Assembly: GCF_900182815.1 (NCBI RefSeq)
Contig: NZ_FXUA01000001.1
Coordinates: 62,001 to 126,000 of the forward strand
Direction of reading: 5' to 3'
DNA from: Algoriphagus winogradskyi
GTDB lineage: Bacteria > Bacteroidota > Bacteroidia > Cytophagales > Cyclobacteriaceae
DNA: 64,000 bases
The position numbers and the translations under genes are program-made. Shown here piece by piece: positions 9,519 to 19,265 of this stretch (positions are counted from its first letter, which is position 1; each line of letters starts with the position of its first letter). A model generated the notes under the pieces. The model made no database searches, had not been told where the DNA came from, and saw only the letters and a list, made by a program, of their open reading frames with translations.

Positions 9519-10124
9519 ATGAATAAACGTTTAGCTCTCCTCATACTTGTTATTTTCTTTAGCATCTCTTTAGCTAAGGCCCAGCGATATGGAACTGCAG
9601 TTGGGCTGAGATTCGGAAATAGCAACCAGTATAGAACCGTAGGATTCACAGCTCAGCAGCGAATTAGCAAGCGGCTTTCTATTGAGGGGATTATCCAATC
9701 CGATTTCAAGTTGAACACCACCCTTTCGGCGTTGATGGAAAAACACCATCCAATCATCTCGAAGAGATTCAATTATTATTATGGAATTGGGCCTTCCATC
9801 GGTGTAGAAGAAAGCTTTGTAAAAGATCCAGAGACCATGCAGATTTTGCATACTTATGGAAATTCCACTGTTGGACTAGACTTAATTGGTGGGTTGGAAC
9901 TTACTGTCTTAAATACGGTAATCTCTTTAGACTACAAACCCAATATTAATTTGATGGGACGAGAAGAGTTTTATAGAGGTCAAGTCGGTATCTCTGCCCG
10001 GATGGTATTAGTGAAAAGTAAGGAACAAAAGAAAAAGCAACGGCAGCGTCAAAGAGCGAAAAACAAAGCTCAAAAAGTGCCTTTAAATGAACAGATCAAC
10101 ACGCTATTCACGAAGAAGAATTAA
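9519..10124 (+). CDS. Exported hypothetical protein, probable outer-membrane protein
   Basis: A 201-residue protein of unknown function. The start at 9519 gives a compact signal peptide (MNKRLALLILVIFFSISLAKAQ); in-frame starts at 9486 (TTG) and 9492 (ATG) would lengthen the N-region. The mature part is rich in alternating beta-strand patterns (YGTAVGLRFGN, YYYGIGPSIGVE, STVGLDLIGGLEL, VISLDYKPNINLMG), then ends in a strongly basic Gln/Lys/Arg tail (KEQKKKQRQRQRAKNK). A basic tail after a barrel-like domain is unusual. Its stop codon overlaps that of the convergent TrmH gene by 4 bases. Confidence 0.65.
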   Translation: MNKRLALLILVIFFSISLAKAQRYGTAVGLRFGNSNQYRTVGFTAQQRISKRLSIEGIIQSDFKLNTTLSALMEKHHPIISKRFNYYYGIGPSIGVEESFVKDPETMQILHTYGNSTVGLDLIGGLELTVLNTVISLDYKPNINLMGREEFYRGQVGISARMVLVKSKEQKKKQRQRQRAKNKAQKVPLNEQINTLFTKKN

Positions 10125-10825
10125 CGATTTTTAGACTGTAAGTAGGCTTTTTCATGCAAATCAGCTCGTTTCACAACTGATTTGTACCACTTCATCCGGA
10201 GGAGTTGCTTTTCATCATCTGTTAAGAAAAAATCAGGATGATTATACTTCTCAACTTTTTTGACCAACTCGTAAAGAGAGATGGAAGCTGCCACGGAAAT
10301 ATTAAAACTCTCAGTGAAACCAAGCATAGGAATATGAACTAATCCGTCAACATTTTCCCGAACCTCTTCGCTTATCCCTTCATGTTCATTTCCAAACACA
10401 AGAGCAATCTTCTCATCAGGCTCTAAATCATGAATGGAAATTGACCCAGGTAATGGACTAGTTCCATAGATTTTATAACCATTTGCTTTTAGACTGGAAA
10501 AGCAATCCTGCACGGCTGACCCTTCTTTATTGTAATATTTATGCAAATCAATCCATTGGGATGCTCCTCTGGTCACAAAGGGGTTCACTTTATATTGATT
10601 TACCTTTTCAATGACATGCACATCTTGAATCCCAAAACAATCGCAGGTTCGAAGAACTGCACTTGCATTATGAGGCTTAAAAATATCTTCTAGAACAACC
10701 GTCAGGAAACGGGTTCTTTGCGCTAGAACCTTTTCCATTACCGATTTCTTATGGTCAGTAATGTATTGGCTCAAATAATCCAGCCAACCTTGATCGATAG
10801 TTTCTAATTGATTTAGGGTTTCCAT
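10121..10825 (-). CDS. TrmH-family (SPOUT) RNA 2'-O-methyltransferase
   Basis: A 234-residue SPOUT-fold methyltransferase, probably the tRNA Gm18 type. Motif 1 is in VLEDIFKPHNASAVLRTCDC (residues ~46-65), motif 2 is ALVFGNEHEGISEE, and motif 3 is the trefoil-knot IPMLGFTESFNISVAASISL. The N-terminal helix region before the SPOUT core suits RNA binding. It lies 13 bases after parC and is therefore the last gene of the parE-parC operon. The exact RNA target (tRNA G18 or rRNA) cannot be decided from sequence alone. Confidence 0.9.
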   Translation of the reverse strand: METLNQLETIDQGWLDYLSQYITDHKKSVMEKVLAQRTRFLTVVLEDIFKPHNASAVLRTCDCFGIQDVHVIEKVNQYKVNPFVTRGASQWIDLHKYYNKEGSAVQDCFSSLKANGYKIYGTSPLPGSISIHDLEPDEKIALVFGNEHEGISEEVRENVDGLVHIPMLGFTESFNISVAASISLYELVKKVEKYNHPDFFLTDDEKQLLRMKWYKSVVKRADLHEKAYLQSKNR

Positions 10826-10838
10826 TTAAAAAGTGGGA

Positions 10839-13463
10839 CTAAAATAGTCCCAGTTGTTCTTCATCATCTTTTTTCACAGATAAATCTATAGTAGAGCCTA
10901 CTTCAAGATCGTCCTCCGAATCGCGGTCACCTTCATTTTCTTCGGATTCGGAATCCTTCCCTTTATCTGATTTTTTAGATTCGATTAAGCTGACAGATTT
11001 AATCTCATATGTACTCAACTTATTACCTAAGGCTTTCCATCCCTTCACATCGATGAGCATATCCAAATCGTATTCCATCTCCTCTTCTTCTTTTCCCTTA
11101 ATCAGAGTAACCCGAGCCTGGGGCTGTTTTTCAGTGGAAATAAGTTTGAGATATGAGTTTTTGTGATCAGAAATAAAATTAAAATTCTTGTTTAGCGTAG
11201 TTGTTTCTATCTGAAAACGCTTTATATAAAAGGTTTTACTACCACCATCAAAGTATATGGCAGACAAGACTTTATCAGGATCAAATTTCTCAATCAATAC
11301 AACATTTGGAGCGTCATATCTATTTGTGGTTTCAAAGCTGGTTAATTCATAATCACCACTTTTGTAACATACTAATATCCGGTCTTCTCCCAAGAAATTA
11401 CCTATTAATTTACCACGTTCATCCGTGTTCAAACGGCCAACTGTAGGATCGTAATAGATATTTAATCCGCCCAAAGTCGATACACCTTCCATTTTCAATT
11501 GGATCTTTCGGATTGGGTGTCGAGTTAAAATATTACCGCCTGCTCCTCTTCCTTTGATATCTATTGAGGCAAAGTCGAAGTCAAAAACCTTCACTCTGGC
11601 TTTCGCACCCTGAGTCAAATACACTGTAATGATTTCAGCTTCACCATTTGAATTGGCAGTCAGGTAAAGTGTCTTACTTCCTTTACTACCCTTGGTGAGC
11701 ATATATTCTTTGTCTCGCGTAACAGCCAGCACCTGGAATCGCTTAACCATGGCACGGCCGGTTCCTCCATCCAAATAGATGAAGTTATAAACCATACGTT
11801 CATCACCCTTTCGGAATACCGCAACATGCAGAATATCCTTTCCCATGAAATTCTTCTCCTGGATCTTGGATACTACACAAACGCCATCCTTCCGGATCAC
11901 AATGATATCATCCAGATCAGAGCAGTCGCAAACAAACTCATCTTTCTTCAAGCCATATCCGACGAAACCATCTGCTCGATTCACGTATAGTTTTGCATTG
12001 TTTGCGGCTACTACATTGGCCTGGATGGCATCAAAAGTTCTAATTTCTGTCTTGCGCTCTCTTCCTTTACCGTATTTTGTTAGGAGGTTTTCATAATATG
12101 CTATCGCAAAATCGGTCAAGTGTCTTAAGTGATGATTTACTTCCTTCAATTCATCCTGAAGGCGCTTCATAAGCTCATCTGCCTTGAAGGTATCAAATTT
12201 GGAAATTCGCTTGATCTTGATCTCAGTTAATCGAACCAAATCATCTGTTGTGATCTCTCTATAAAAATCTGGCTTATAAGGCTCCAAACCATCATCTATC
12301 GCCTTCAACACATCATCCCAAGTAGTACACTCTTCGATGTCACGATAGATTCTATTTTCTATGAATATTTTTTCCAAAGAGGAGAAAAGAAGCTTCTCCA
12401 TTAATTCACCTTTGCGGATTTCTAACTCCCGTTTAAGAAGTGATTTGGTTTGCTTGGTATTGTATTCCAGGATTTCATTGACTGTTAGAAAAACAGGAGT
12501 ATCCTTAATAATCACACAAGCATTTGGTGAAATAGAAACCTCACAATCAGTGAAGGCATACAGCGCATCAATAGTAACATCCGGCGAAACTCCAGGTGCT
12601 AATTGAATAGCGATCTCTACGTCCTTGGCCGTATTATCGACCACTTTTTTGATCTTAATCTTACCCTTATCGTTCGCTTTCAGGATAGAATCGATCAATG
12701 TATCCGTAGTCACGCCAAATGGTATATCCTTAATTAATAGCGTCTTACTATCTTCTTCTTCAATTCTTGCTCTAACCTTAACTTTACCTCCTCGGAGGCC
12801 TTCGTTGTACTCAGAAAAGTCAGCATAACCACCAGTGATAAAATCAGGCAGCACATTGGTTTTGTTGCCTTTCAGAATCTCTATAGATGCAAGAATTAAC
12901 TCGCAAAAGTTGTGAGGAAGTATTTTAGTCGAAAGCCCTACTGCAATTCCTTCTACACCTTGAGCCAGTAAAAGTGGAAATTTGACAGGTAGCGTGACTG
13001 GCTCTCTCTTTCTACCATCGTAGGAAAGTTGCCACTCCGTAGTCTGGGCATTAAACAATACTTCAAGCGCGAATTTTGAAAGTCTCGCCTCAATGTATCT
13101 GGCAGCTGCAGCGCGGTCACCCGTTCTTACATCCCCCCAGTTTCCTTGGGTTTCAATGAGAAGGTCTTTTTGCCCGATATTTACAATGGCATCGCCAATA
13201 GAAGCGTCTCCATGTGGGTGAAATTGCATGGATTGACCGATGATATTGGCGACTTTATTAAATCGACCATCATCCATTTCCTTCATTGCGTGCAAAATTC
13301 TTCTCTGCACAGGTTTCAATCCATCCTCGATAGCCGGAACAGCTCTTTCTAGAATTACATAAGATGCATAATCCAGAAACCATTCCTTGTACATTCCAGT
13401 CACTGGGACTGAAGTGTGCAGGGATTCATCTCCGTTCGTAGGTAAATTGTTTTCTTCACTCAT
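10839..13463 (-). CDS. parC: DNA topoisomerase IV subunit A
   Basis: Breaks and rejoins DNA as the A subunit of the decatenating type IIA topoisomerase. The catalytic tyrosine is Tyr123 in RAAAARYIEARLSK, preceded by the quinolone-resistance region around FHPHGDASIGDAI (81-93). A coiled-coil region follows (KADELMKRLQDELKEVNHHL) and then a beta-pinwheel C-terminal domain. The 874-residue chain ends in a long acidic Ser/Glu/Asp tail finishing with EEQLGLF, a pattern resembling the sliding-clamp-binding peptide QLxLF. The pairing with parE immediately upstream, rather than gyrA features such as the GyrA box, supports topoisomerase IV. Confidence 0.93.
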   Translation of the reverse strand: MSEENNLPTNGDESLHTSVPVTGMYKEWFLDYASYVILERAVPAIEDGLKPVQRRILHAMKEMDDGRFNKVANIIGQSMQFHPHGDASIGDAIVNIGQKDLLIETQGNWGDVRTGDRAAAARYIEARLSKFALEVLFNAQTTEWQLSYDGRKREPVTLPVKFPLLLAQGVEGIAVGLSTKILPHNFCELILASIEILKGNKTNVLPDFITGGYADFSEYNEGLRGGKVKVRARIEEEDSKTLLIKDIPFGVTTDTLIDSILKANDKGKIKIKKVVDNTAKDVEIAIQLAPGVSPDVTIDALYAFTDCEVSISPNACVIIKDTPVFLTVNEILEYNTKQTKSLLKRELEIRKGELMEKLLFSSLEKIFIENRIYRDIEECTTWDDVLKAIDDGLEPYKPDFYREITTDDLVRLTEIKIKRISKFDTFKADELMKRLQDELKEVNHHLRHLTDFAIAYYENLLTKYGKGRERKTEIRTFDAIQANVVAANNAKLYVNRADGFVGYGLKKDEFVCDCSDLDDIIVIRKDGVCVVSKIQEKNFMGKDILHVAVFRKGDERMVYNFIYLDGGTGRAMVKRFQVLAVTRDKEYMLTKGSKGSKTLYLTANSNGEAEIITVYLTQGAKARVKVFDFDFASIDIKGRGAGGNILTRHPIRKIQLKMEGVSTLGGLNIYYDPTVGRLNTDERGKLIGNFLGEDRILVCYKSGDYELTSFETTNRYDAPNVVLIEKFDPDKVLSAIYFDGGSKTFYIKRFQIETTTLNKNFNFISDHKNSYLKLISTEKQPQARVTLIKGKEEEEMEYDLDMLIDVKGWKALGNKLSTYEIKSVSLIESKKSDKGKDSESEENEGDRDSEDDLEVGSTIDLSVKKDDEEQLGLF

Positions 13464-13550
13464 ATTGTCGTACAGTATCTACAAAGTTGAAAGGTTCACA
13501 CCCTTCAAATCAAAATCATTTCTTGTGATCCCACTTTAGCTGATTGTTAG

Positions 13551-15452
13551 CTAAGCTGCTTCATTATCTTCTTCCGGCTCATCTGCTTTTTTAGGATCTT
13601 CAAGCGCCAAATCCTTCTCAATCTTTAAGTTTTTGATAATGAAGTTCTGGCGGTTAGGGGTGTTTTTACCCATGTAGAAAGTAAGCAAATCAACAATCTT
13701 GGTCTCCTTATTCAAAATGATTGGTTCCAAGCGAATGTCTTCACCTATAAAACCTCCAAATTCCTCTGGAGAAATCTCTCCCAACCCTTTAAATCGAGTG
13801 ATTTCAGGCTTATTTCCAAGTTTATGAATCGCGCGTTGTCTTTCTTCGTCAGTATAGCAATAGATGGTTTCCTTCTTATTTCTCACTCGGAAAAGCGGCG
13901 TTTCCAAAATGAATAAATGTCCATTTTTCACCAAATCAGGGAAAAATTGCAAGAAATAAGTCATGATCAGCAAGCGAATATGCATACCATCGACATCGGC
14001 ATCTGTTGCTATTACAATCTTTCTATATCGAAGGTTTTCAATTCCATCTTCTATATTCAAAGCATGTTGTAGAAGGTTGAATTCCTCATTCTCATACACC
14101 ACTTTCTTAGTCATCCCAAAACAATTCAAAGGCTTTCCTCGCAGGGAAAAAACTGCCTGAGTCTGCACATCACGGGATTTGGTAATAGATCCTGAAGCAG
14201 AGTCACCTTCCGTAAGGAAAAGCATAGTATTCGCCTTCACATCATCATTTGCCTTAGGATCGTCGTAGTGCACTCGGCAATCCCTTAGTTTTTTATTATG
14301 AAGATTGGCCTTTTTAGCACGCTCATTTGCTAATTTTTTAATTCCGGAAATCTCCTTACGCTCCCGCTCTGACTGTAAAATTCTCTTCAAAAGAGCATCC
14401 GCAACAGCAGGATTTTTATGAAGGTAATTATCCAGTTCGGTTTTTAAGAAATCGTTGATAAACGTTCGCACAGTTGGTCCATCTGGTCCTACCGATTGAG
14501 ATCCTAGTTTGGTTTTAGTCTGGGATTCGAAAACAGGCTCCTGAACTCGAATAGAAATTGCAGCTACGACACTTTGGCGAATGTCAGAAGCATCGTAATC
14601 TTTCTTAAAGAATTCTCTTACAGTCTTTACAACCGCCTCTCTGAATGCTGCCAAGTGAGTTCCACCTTGAGTTGTATATTGCCCATTTACGAAGGAATAG
14701 TACTCCTCCCCATACTGATTAGAGTGCGTGAGTGCCATTTCTATGTCATTCCCTTTCAGGTGAATGATTGGATAGCGCTGGCTTTCCTCGTCTATTTTAT
14801 TAGAAAGAAGATCGAAAAGTCCTCGATCTGAAAAGTACTTCTTACCATTATAATTGATCGTGAGACCGGCATTTAGATAAGCATAATTCCAGATTTGGTT
14901 TTCCAAGTATTCAGGAATGAAATGATAGTTTTTAAAAATCCCTCCATCAGGAGAAAAAACCACCTTGGTACCATTTCGATCTGAGGACTTAATTATTGGT
15001 GCATCATTGACCAAAATTCCCTTTTCGAATTCAGCAACTTTTGTTTCTCCTTCGCGGTAAGCCTGTACTTTGAAAAAATCGGAAAGTGCGTTCACAGCTT
15101 TTGTACCCACCCCATTAAGTCCTACCGATTTTTGAAAGGCACCAGAATCATATTTACCACCTGTATTTATTTTGGACACACAATCGATGACTTTACCAAG
15201 AGGAATCCCACGGCCATAATCACGGACTTCCACTTTATGGTCAGAGATTTTGACATCAATAGTTCTTCCGTAGCCCATCATGTGTTCATCGATGGAATTA
15301 TCCAAAACTTCTTTTACCAATACATAGATCCCATCATCCTGAGCGCTTCCGTCTCCCAATTTACCGATATACATACCCGGTCTTAGTCGGATATGTTCCC
15401 TCCAATCCAGGGATTTTATACTGTCTTCTGTGTATTTTACTTCTCCAGCCAT
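13551..15452 (-). CDS. parE: DNA topoisomerase IV subunit B
   Basis: The ATPase subunit that pairs with ParC. The 633-residue chain has the GHKL ATPase domain (RPGMYIG at 24-30, E48 and N52 in [21 protein letters not shown] at 78-86, [10 protein letters not shown]), the transducer domain, and a TOPRIM domain with EGDSASG at 415-421 and DADVDGMHI at 484-492. The C-terminus PDFYMGKN-like region is [10 protein letters not shown] followed by an acidic tail. It lies 87 bases before parC and 23 bases after the upstream membrane-protein gene, so all are likely one transcript. Confidence 0.93.
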   Translation of the reverse strand: MAGEVKYTEDSIKSLDWREHIRLRPGMYIGKLGDGSAQDDGIYVLVKEVLDNSIDEHMMGYGRTIDVKISDHKVEVRDYGRGIPLGKVIDCVSKINTGGKYDSGAFQKSVGLNGVGTKAVNALSDFFKVQAYREGETKVAEFEKGILVNDAPIIKSSDRNGTKVVFSPDGGIFKNYHFIPEYLENQIWNYAYLNAGLTINYNGKKYFSDRGLFDLLSNKIDEESQRYPIIHLKGNDIEMALTHSNQYGEEYYSFVNGQYTTQGGTHLAAFREAVVKTVREFFKKDYDASDIRQSVVAAISIRVQEPVFESQTKTKLGSQSVGPDGPTVRTFINDFLKTELDNYLHKNPAVADALLKRILQSERERKEISGIKKLANERAKKANLHNKKLRDCRVHYDDPKANDDVKANTMLFLTEGDSASGSITKSRDVQTQAVFSLRGKPLNCFGMTKKVVYENEEFNLLQHALNIEDGIENLRYRKIVIATDADVDGMHIRLLIMTYFLQFFPDLVKNGHLFILETPLFRVRNKKETIYCYTDEERQRAIHKLGNKPEITRFKGLGEISPEEFGGFIGEDIRLEPIILNKETKIVDLLTFYMGKNTPNRQNFIIKNLKIEKDLALEDPKKADEPEEDNEAA

Positions 15453-15475
15453 AGTTTAATTGATGCTTATTCTGC

Positions 15476-15970
15476 TCAAGAATTATTTTTAACCTGATTG
15501 AATTTCCCTACTAGAATACCAAACAAACCTAACACCCATAGCACAAAAAGGCCTGGAATGAGGTAGAAAAAGAAATTAAATTGACTTGCTGCTATTACTT
15601 CCTGATTATTGATGGCATGGGTATAAAATATCAACATTGCTAAGCTCATATTTAGAATTCCACCAAAGGAATAAAACCAAGCCAAATAGTAATCCCGAAA
15701 CTTATCACCAATAGGAAAAATACGTATCAATCCTTTGTGGTTTTTGGTTTCAAGCAGTTTTGGGGGCAACAGGACAAACACATTCATAATAATAAATATG
15801 GCAATCATTCCATAGAAAAATGTGCCCTTACTTAGCTTTTCCGGCGATAATCCATTTTCATCGTAATTATAGCTGACATTTTCTGGTAACGCAGAATAGA
15901 AATAAAGCAAGAAGAAAATGAAGAGGGTAACACTAAGGAAATAAAAGGCTTTTCCGAATCGGTAATACAT
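15476..15970 (-). CDS. Four-helix membrane protein of unknown function
   Basis: A 164-residue hydrophobic protein with four predicted membrane segments: ~8-28 (FYFLSVTLFIFFLLYFYSAL), ~52-70 (FFYGMIAIFIIMNVFVLLP), ~100-120 and ~130-155. A soluble loop (PENVSYNYDENGLSPEKLSK) between the first two helices recalls DUF1648-like membrane proteins, but the match is weak. It is the first gene of the minus-strand parE-parC-trmH unit, 23 bases before parE. No function can be assigned. Confidence 0.7.
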   Translation of the reverse strand: MYYRFGKAFYFLSVTLFIFFLLYFYSALPENVSYNYDENGLSPEKLSKGTFFYGMIAIFIIMNVFVLLPPKLLETKNHKGLIRIFPIGDKFRDYYLAWFYSFGGILNMSLAMLIFYTHAINNQEVIAASQFNFFFYLIPGLFVLWVLGLFGILVGKFNQVKNNS

Positions 15971-16047
15971 AATTGAGGGGAATTGAATGTGCTAATATAA
16001 AGGATTTGAGCAAACAGAAACCGACTTCTCGATGTTCCTTTTATCAT

Positions 16048-16055
16048 TATCTTTG
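16048..16055 (+). promoter_or_regulatory. -7 promoter element for the fatty-acid hydroxylase gene
   Basis: TATCTTTG fits TAnnTTTG and lies 30 bases before the ATG at 16086. It falls inside the longer open frame that begins at 16032, which argues against that upstream start. Confidence 0.45.
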
Positions 16056-16085
16056 ACAAGTAGCTTCAGAAAAACACCCAAAATA

Positions 16086-17318
16086 ATGAACCTCAGTCCA
16101 GTAGTGATCGCGATCCCGATGTATTTCATCTTGATGGCAATAGAAATGATTGCGCTTAGATTTCAAAAACATCCCGGATATAGACTCAATGATGCCGTGA
16201 CAAATATCAATTGTGGAGTAATTTCACAAGTCACTGGCGTATTCATCAAAATCCTTTCAATCGGGATTTATACCTTGATTTATCAGCATCTCGCCTTTTT
16301 TCAAATCCCTAATAACATCTGGACATTTCTCCTACTCTTCTTCCTTTATGACTTTTGCTATTATTGGGCCCACAGGATGAGCCATGAGATCAATTTATTC
16401 TGGGGAGGACATGTGGTGCATCACTCTAGCGAAGAGTACAATCTCTCTGTTGCACTTCGTCAAAGTAGCACACAAACGATATGGACTTTCTTCTTTTACT
16501 TTCCACTGGCTCTCTTAGGTTTTGATCCGGTGATGTTGGTTTTGGCATCTGGAATTAATCTATTGTATCAATTCTGGATTCACACTGAAGCAATTGATAG
16601 AATGGGGTTCTTGGAAAAATTCATGAATACGCCTTCCCACCACCGGGTCCATCACGGAAGAAACCCAAAGTACATTGATAAAAATCATGCGGGTACATTC
16701 ATCATATTCGATAAATGGTTTGGCACTTTTCAAGAAGAAGAAGAAAAGCCTACCTATGGCATCACTACTCCGGTAAAAAGTTGGAACCCTGTTTGGGTAA
16801 ATGTAGCTCATTATTCCACTATGAAGGATGAGCTGAAAATGATTCCCTACTGGTCAGATCGAGTGAAATATCTTTTCAATAAACCAGGCTGGTTGCCCGA
16901 TTACTTAGGTGGCTACCGAGCCCCGAAAGAGGTGGAATCAGATTATCAAAAATTTGACACCGTTGTCCCGCCCTCATTTAACTGGTATGTTTTAACTCAA
17001 TATATCTTCGTGTTGTTACTGACAGGTTTCTTTCTCTTCAAAGTCGAATCATTCACTTGGATGCCGAAAGTATTGGTAAGTGCTATCATCATTTGGACGA
17101 CGGTAAGCTTTTCGGGAGTTTTTGAAAAGAGAGGTTGGTATTTGCCTCAAGAGCTGATAAGAATTTTAGCTTTTGTGGGAGTTGTCTTTTTCCTAATTCA
17201 ATCTCTCCTACCTTTGCCGATTCTAATTGTAGTTCTAAGTACATACACGCTGACTTCCTTCTTTTGGCTCTGGAAAAATCAACAGCTAAAATCTCAAATC
17301 CCTTCTATTTCCTTATAG
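16086..17318 (+). CDS. Sterol desaturase / fatty acid hydroxylase family protein
   Basis: A 410-residue di-iron membrane oxygenase. The eight-histidine metal motif is present: HRMSH (His 96 and 100), HVVHH (109, 112, 113), and HHRVHH (185-190), with an extra His at 166. At least six hydrophobic segments surround it, and about 100 extra hydrophobic residues at the C-terminus form further helices. Relatives hydroxylate or desaturate lipids, in Bacteroidota often ether lipids, carotenoids or fatty acids. The substrate is unknown. It is followed after 2 bases by a small lipoprotein gene in the same unit. Confidence 0.88.
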   Translation: MNLSPVVIAIPMYFILMAIEMIALRFQKHPGYRLNDAVTNINCGVISQVTGVFIKILSIGIYTLIYQHLAFFQIPNNIWTFLLLFFLYDFCYYWAHRMSHEINLFWGGHVVHHSSEEYNLSVALRQSSTQTIWTFFFYFPLALLGFDPVMLVLASGINLLYQFWIHTEAIDRMGFLEKFMNTPSHHRVHHGRNPKYIDKNHAGTFIIFDKWFGTFQEEEEKPTYGITTPVKSWNPVWVNVAHYSTMKDELKMIPYWSDRVKYLFNKPGWLPDYLGGYRAPKEVESDYQKFDTVVPPSFNWYVLTQYIFVLLLTGFFLFKVESFTWMPKVLVSAIIIWTTVSFSGVFEKRGWYLPQELIRILAFVGVVFFLIQSLLPLPILIVVLSTYTLTSFFWLWKNQQLKSQIPSISL

Positions 17319-17320
17319 AC

Positions 17321-17707
17321 ATGAATAAATCTCTTTTACTTTTCTCTGCCCTTATTCTTTCCGCATCTCTTTCTTGCAGCTCCAAAAGAGATACAGGAAG
17401 CATGAATATGGAAAACTGGAAAGCTGACCATTACGGATGTAAGGGATTAAGAATGCAGGATTTAGAAGAGCTAGAGCGACTCAAAAACACATTTCTAGGA
17501 GTTGACAATCAAGCTTTGATCAAGACATTTGGACGCCCTGACCGAGTGGAATTGGTGGACAAAAGCCAGACTTTTTTCTTCTACTTCCTTGAGCCAAGCA
17601 ATGCCTGTGAAGGGGTAGAAATAGAAAAAGAACCCCTAAGAGTTCTTTTTCGCTTGAATGCTATAAGTAAAGTTTCGGAAGTTACTATTACAACCCTGAA
17701 CCCATAA
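17321..17707 (+). CDS. Small lipoprotein of unknown function
   Basis: A 128-residue protein with a lipoprotein-like signal (MNKSLLLFSALILSASLSC) and no recognised domain. The start at 17321 follows the hydroxylase stop codon by 2 bases; a longer frame from 17135 lies within the hydroxylase gene. The mature part includes LIKTFGRPDRVELVDKSQTFFFYF, reminiscent of SmpA/BamE-like folds in which a short helix precedes beta strands, but this is only a resemblance. The last 20 bases overlap the convergent ROK kinase gene. Confidence 0.72.
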   Translation: MNKSLLLFSALILSASLSCSSKRDTGSMNMENWKADHYGCKGLRMQDLEELERLKNTFLGVDNQALIKTFGRPDRVELVDKSQTFFFYFLEPSNACEGVEIEKEPLRVLFRLNAISKVSEVTITTLNP

Positions 17708-18620
17708 AACAAAGCGCAGCGGCTCCCAAAGTTCCTGCATTGTTTTCCAAAGTGGCTTTTTTCAGGACCAAATCCTTACCGTAATATTGCGTTAAATATT
17801 GCTTGATCGTTCGGTCAAGTGTAGGCATCATAAACTCCAGACCTGCTGAAATCCCACCACCGAAGAAAACATCCGTAACATCTAAAATCCTGATTGCGGA
17901 TACTATGGCTTCTCCAAGTATTCGAGCTACTTCTTCAAAAACCATTATAGAGACTAGGTTTCCGGCCTTTGCAGTATCCACGAGAAGGTGAGTGCCCAGC
18001 TCTGCTCCAACCAATACGCCTGCTTTTTCAGGGTAAGCATCGATCAGACGAGCCATAATATTCAATATCCCTTGTCTACCTATAAGAGTTTCAAGTCTTG
18101 CTGCTCCTTTTGATAGCATATGGCCCATTTCCATGGCGTTGCCTCTTGATCCTTTGAACACTTGTCCATCTAGAACCAAGGCACTTCCTATCCCTGTTCC
18201 CATAGTGATAAAAAGGAAATTTTGAGGAGGATCATCTTTGCCAAAATAAAACTCTCCGATAGCCGCAGCAGCAGCGTCGTTCTCTAAAGCAAAAGAATGT
18301 TTCGGGTATTTTGATTCCAAATTCCCCTTCAAGTCAAAACCATTTAAACTTGGGATTGCTGGAATTTCCAAAGGAGTAGTTCTGTCTTTCGAGATCATTC
18401 CAGGCAAGCCAATTCCTACTTCCTTAACTTGCGGATACTTTTCGATATACTTGCCCAAACCTGCAATAAATGCAGGCCCAAAACCTTCAGGATGGTCACG
18501 ATATGAAGTGGTATCTTCCTTAACAAAGTCTAAAATATTGCCTTCTCTGTCAACAAGGCCAATTTTCAAGTGAGTTCCCCCCACGTCCACTCCAAGGAAA
18601 TGCGCTTCCTGATTTTGCAT
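17688..18620 (-). CDS. ROK-family sugar kinase (glucokinase-like)
   Basis: A 310-residue ATP-dependent sugar kinase. The ATP-phosphate motif is GVDVGGTHLKIGLVD near the N-terminus; the sugar site includes ENDAAAAAIGE, and ITMGTGIGSALVLDG is the second phosphate motif. EMGHM supplies the usual His, but the zinc motif CxCGxxGCxE that normally follows in ROK proteins is absent: the stretch reads SKGAARLETLIGRQGIL with no cysteine. Some Bacteroidota ROK kinases share this loss. The substrate is probably glucose or a related hexose. The gene overlaps the convergent lipoprotein gene by 20 bases. Confidence 0.87.
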   Translation of the reverse strand: MQNQEAHFLGVDVGGTHLKIGLVDREGNILDFVKEDTTSYRDHPEGFGPAFIAGLGKYIEKYPQVKEVGIGLPGMISKDRTTPLEIPAIPSLNGFDLKGNLESKYPKHSFALENDAAAAAIGEFYFGKDDPPQNFLFITMGTGIGSALVLDGQVFKGSRGNAMEMGHMLSKGAARLETLIGRQGILNIMARLIDAYPEKAGVLVGAELGTHLLVDTAKAGNLVSIMVFEEVARILGEAIVSAIRILDVTDVFFGGGISAGLEFMMPTLDRTIKQYLTQYYGKDLVLKKATLENNAGTLGAAALCFMGSGL

Positions 18621-18666
18621 AGTATTGTTAATAGGTTTACGGTTTCAAAAAAGCAAAAGAAAAGTA

Positions 18667-19161
18667 TTACTTCCTATAATCCTTCCCAATCTGCTGGAAA
18701 ATTTTGAAAACTGCAGGACAAACGAGGGTATTTTTAAGTGAAAGCTCCAAAATACCATGCATTTTTTTACGATCGGTATGTGGATATTCTCTGCAAGCCT
18801 TTGGACGATCCTCATAGACCAGGCATTTATTATCTGCTCCCAAAAAAGTACAAGGAGAAGAATTAAGCACAAAATCTCCTTCTTCATCTCGATGTAAATA
18901 TGCATCGATGAATGCACTGCTTCTCATTCTAAAAACCTTAGCCAATCGATCTATATCAGTATTCAGAAAAATTGGACTCGTAGTTTTACAACAGTTTGCA
19001 CAGTCCAAACAATCTATTTCTCGAAAGGCTTCCTTATGCAGTTCTTCGAATTTTTCATCTAAAACCTTGGGCTTTACTTTTTTGAGCCTAGCCTTCAATT
19101 TTTGATTAGAAGAATATTCTGATTTACTCTCTTTATTGAAATTTTTAAGGTCTATTTCCAA
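18667..19161 (-). CDS. YkgJ-family cysteine-cluster protein
   Basis: A 164-residue protein with the CxxCxxCC zinc/iron-chelating cluster (CLDCANCC) and a second group of cysteines (CTFLGADNKCLVYEDRPKAC) typical of the family Pfam calls CxxCxxCC. Function is not established for the family; the clustered cysteines suggest a bound metal. The first ~35 residues are Lys/Ser rich. It lies 46 bases downstream of the ROK kinase on the same strand in genome order but is transcribed towards that gene's upstream end, i.e. it precedes it in the transcript order and both may share a message. Confidence 0.85.
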   Translation of the reverse strand: MEIDLKNFNKESKSEYSSNQKLKARLKKVKPKVLDEKFEELHKEAFREIDCLDCANCCKTTSPIFLNTDIDRLAKVFRMRSSAFIDAYLHRDEEGDFVLNSSPCTFLGADNKCLVYEDRPKACREYPHTDRKKMHGILELSLKNTLVCPAVFKIFQQIGKDYRK

Positions 19162-19265
19162 AATACATAAAAGTTAATTAATGAAAATATTCATTTAGAG
19201 AAAATAAATTCTTTTATAAAAGATAGATTTTCAGTACCTTATACAGGCAACAAACTCTAAAAGCC

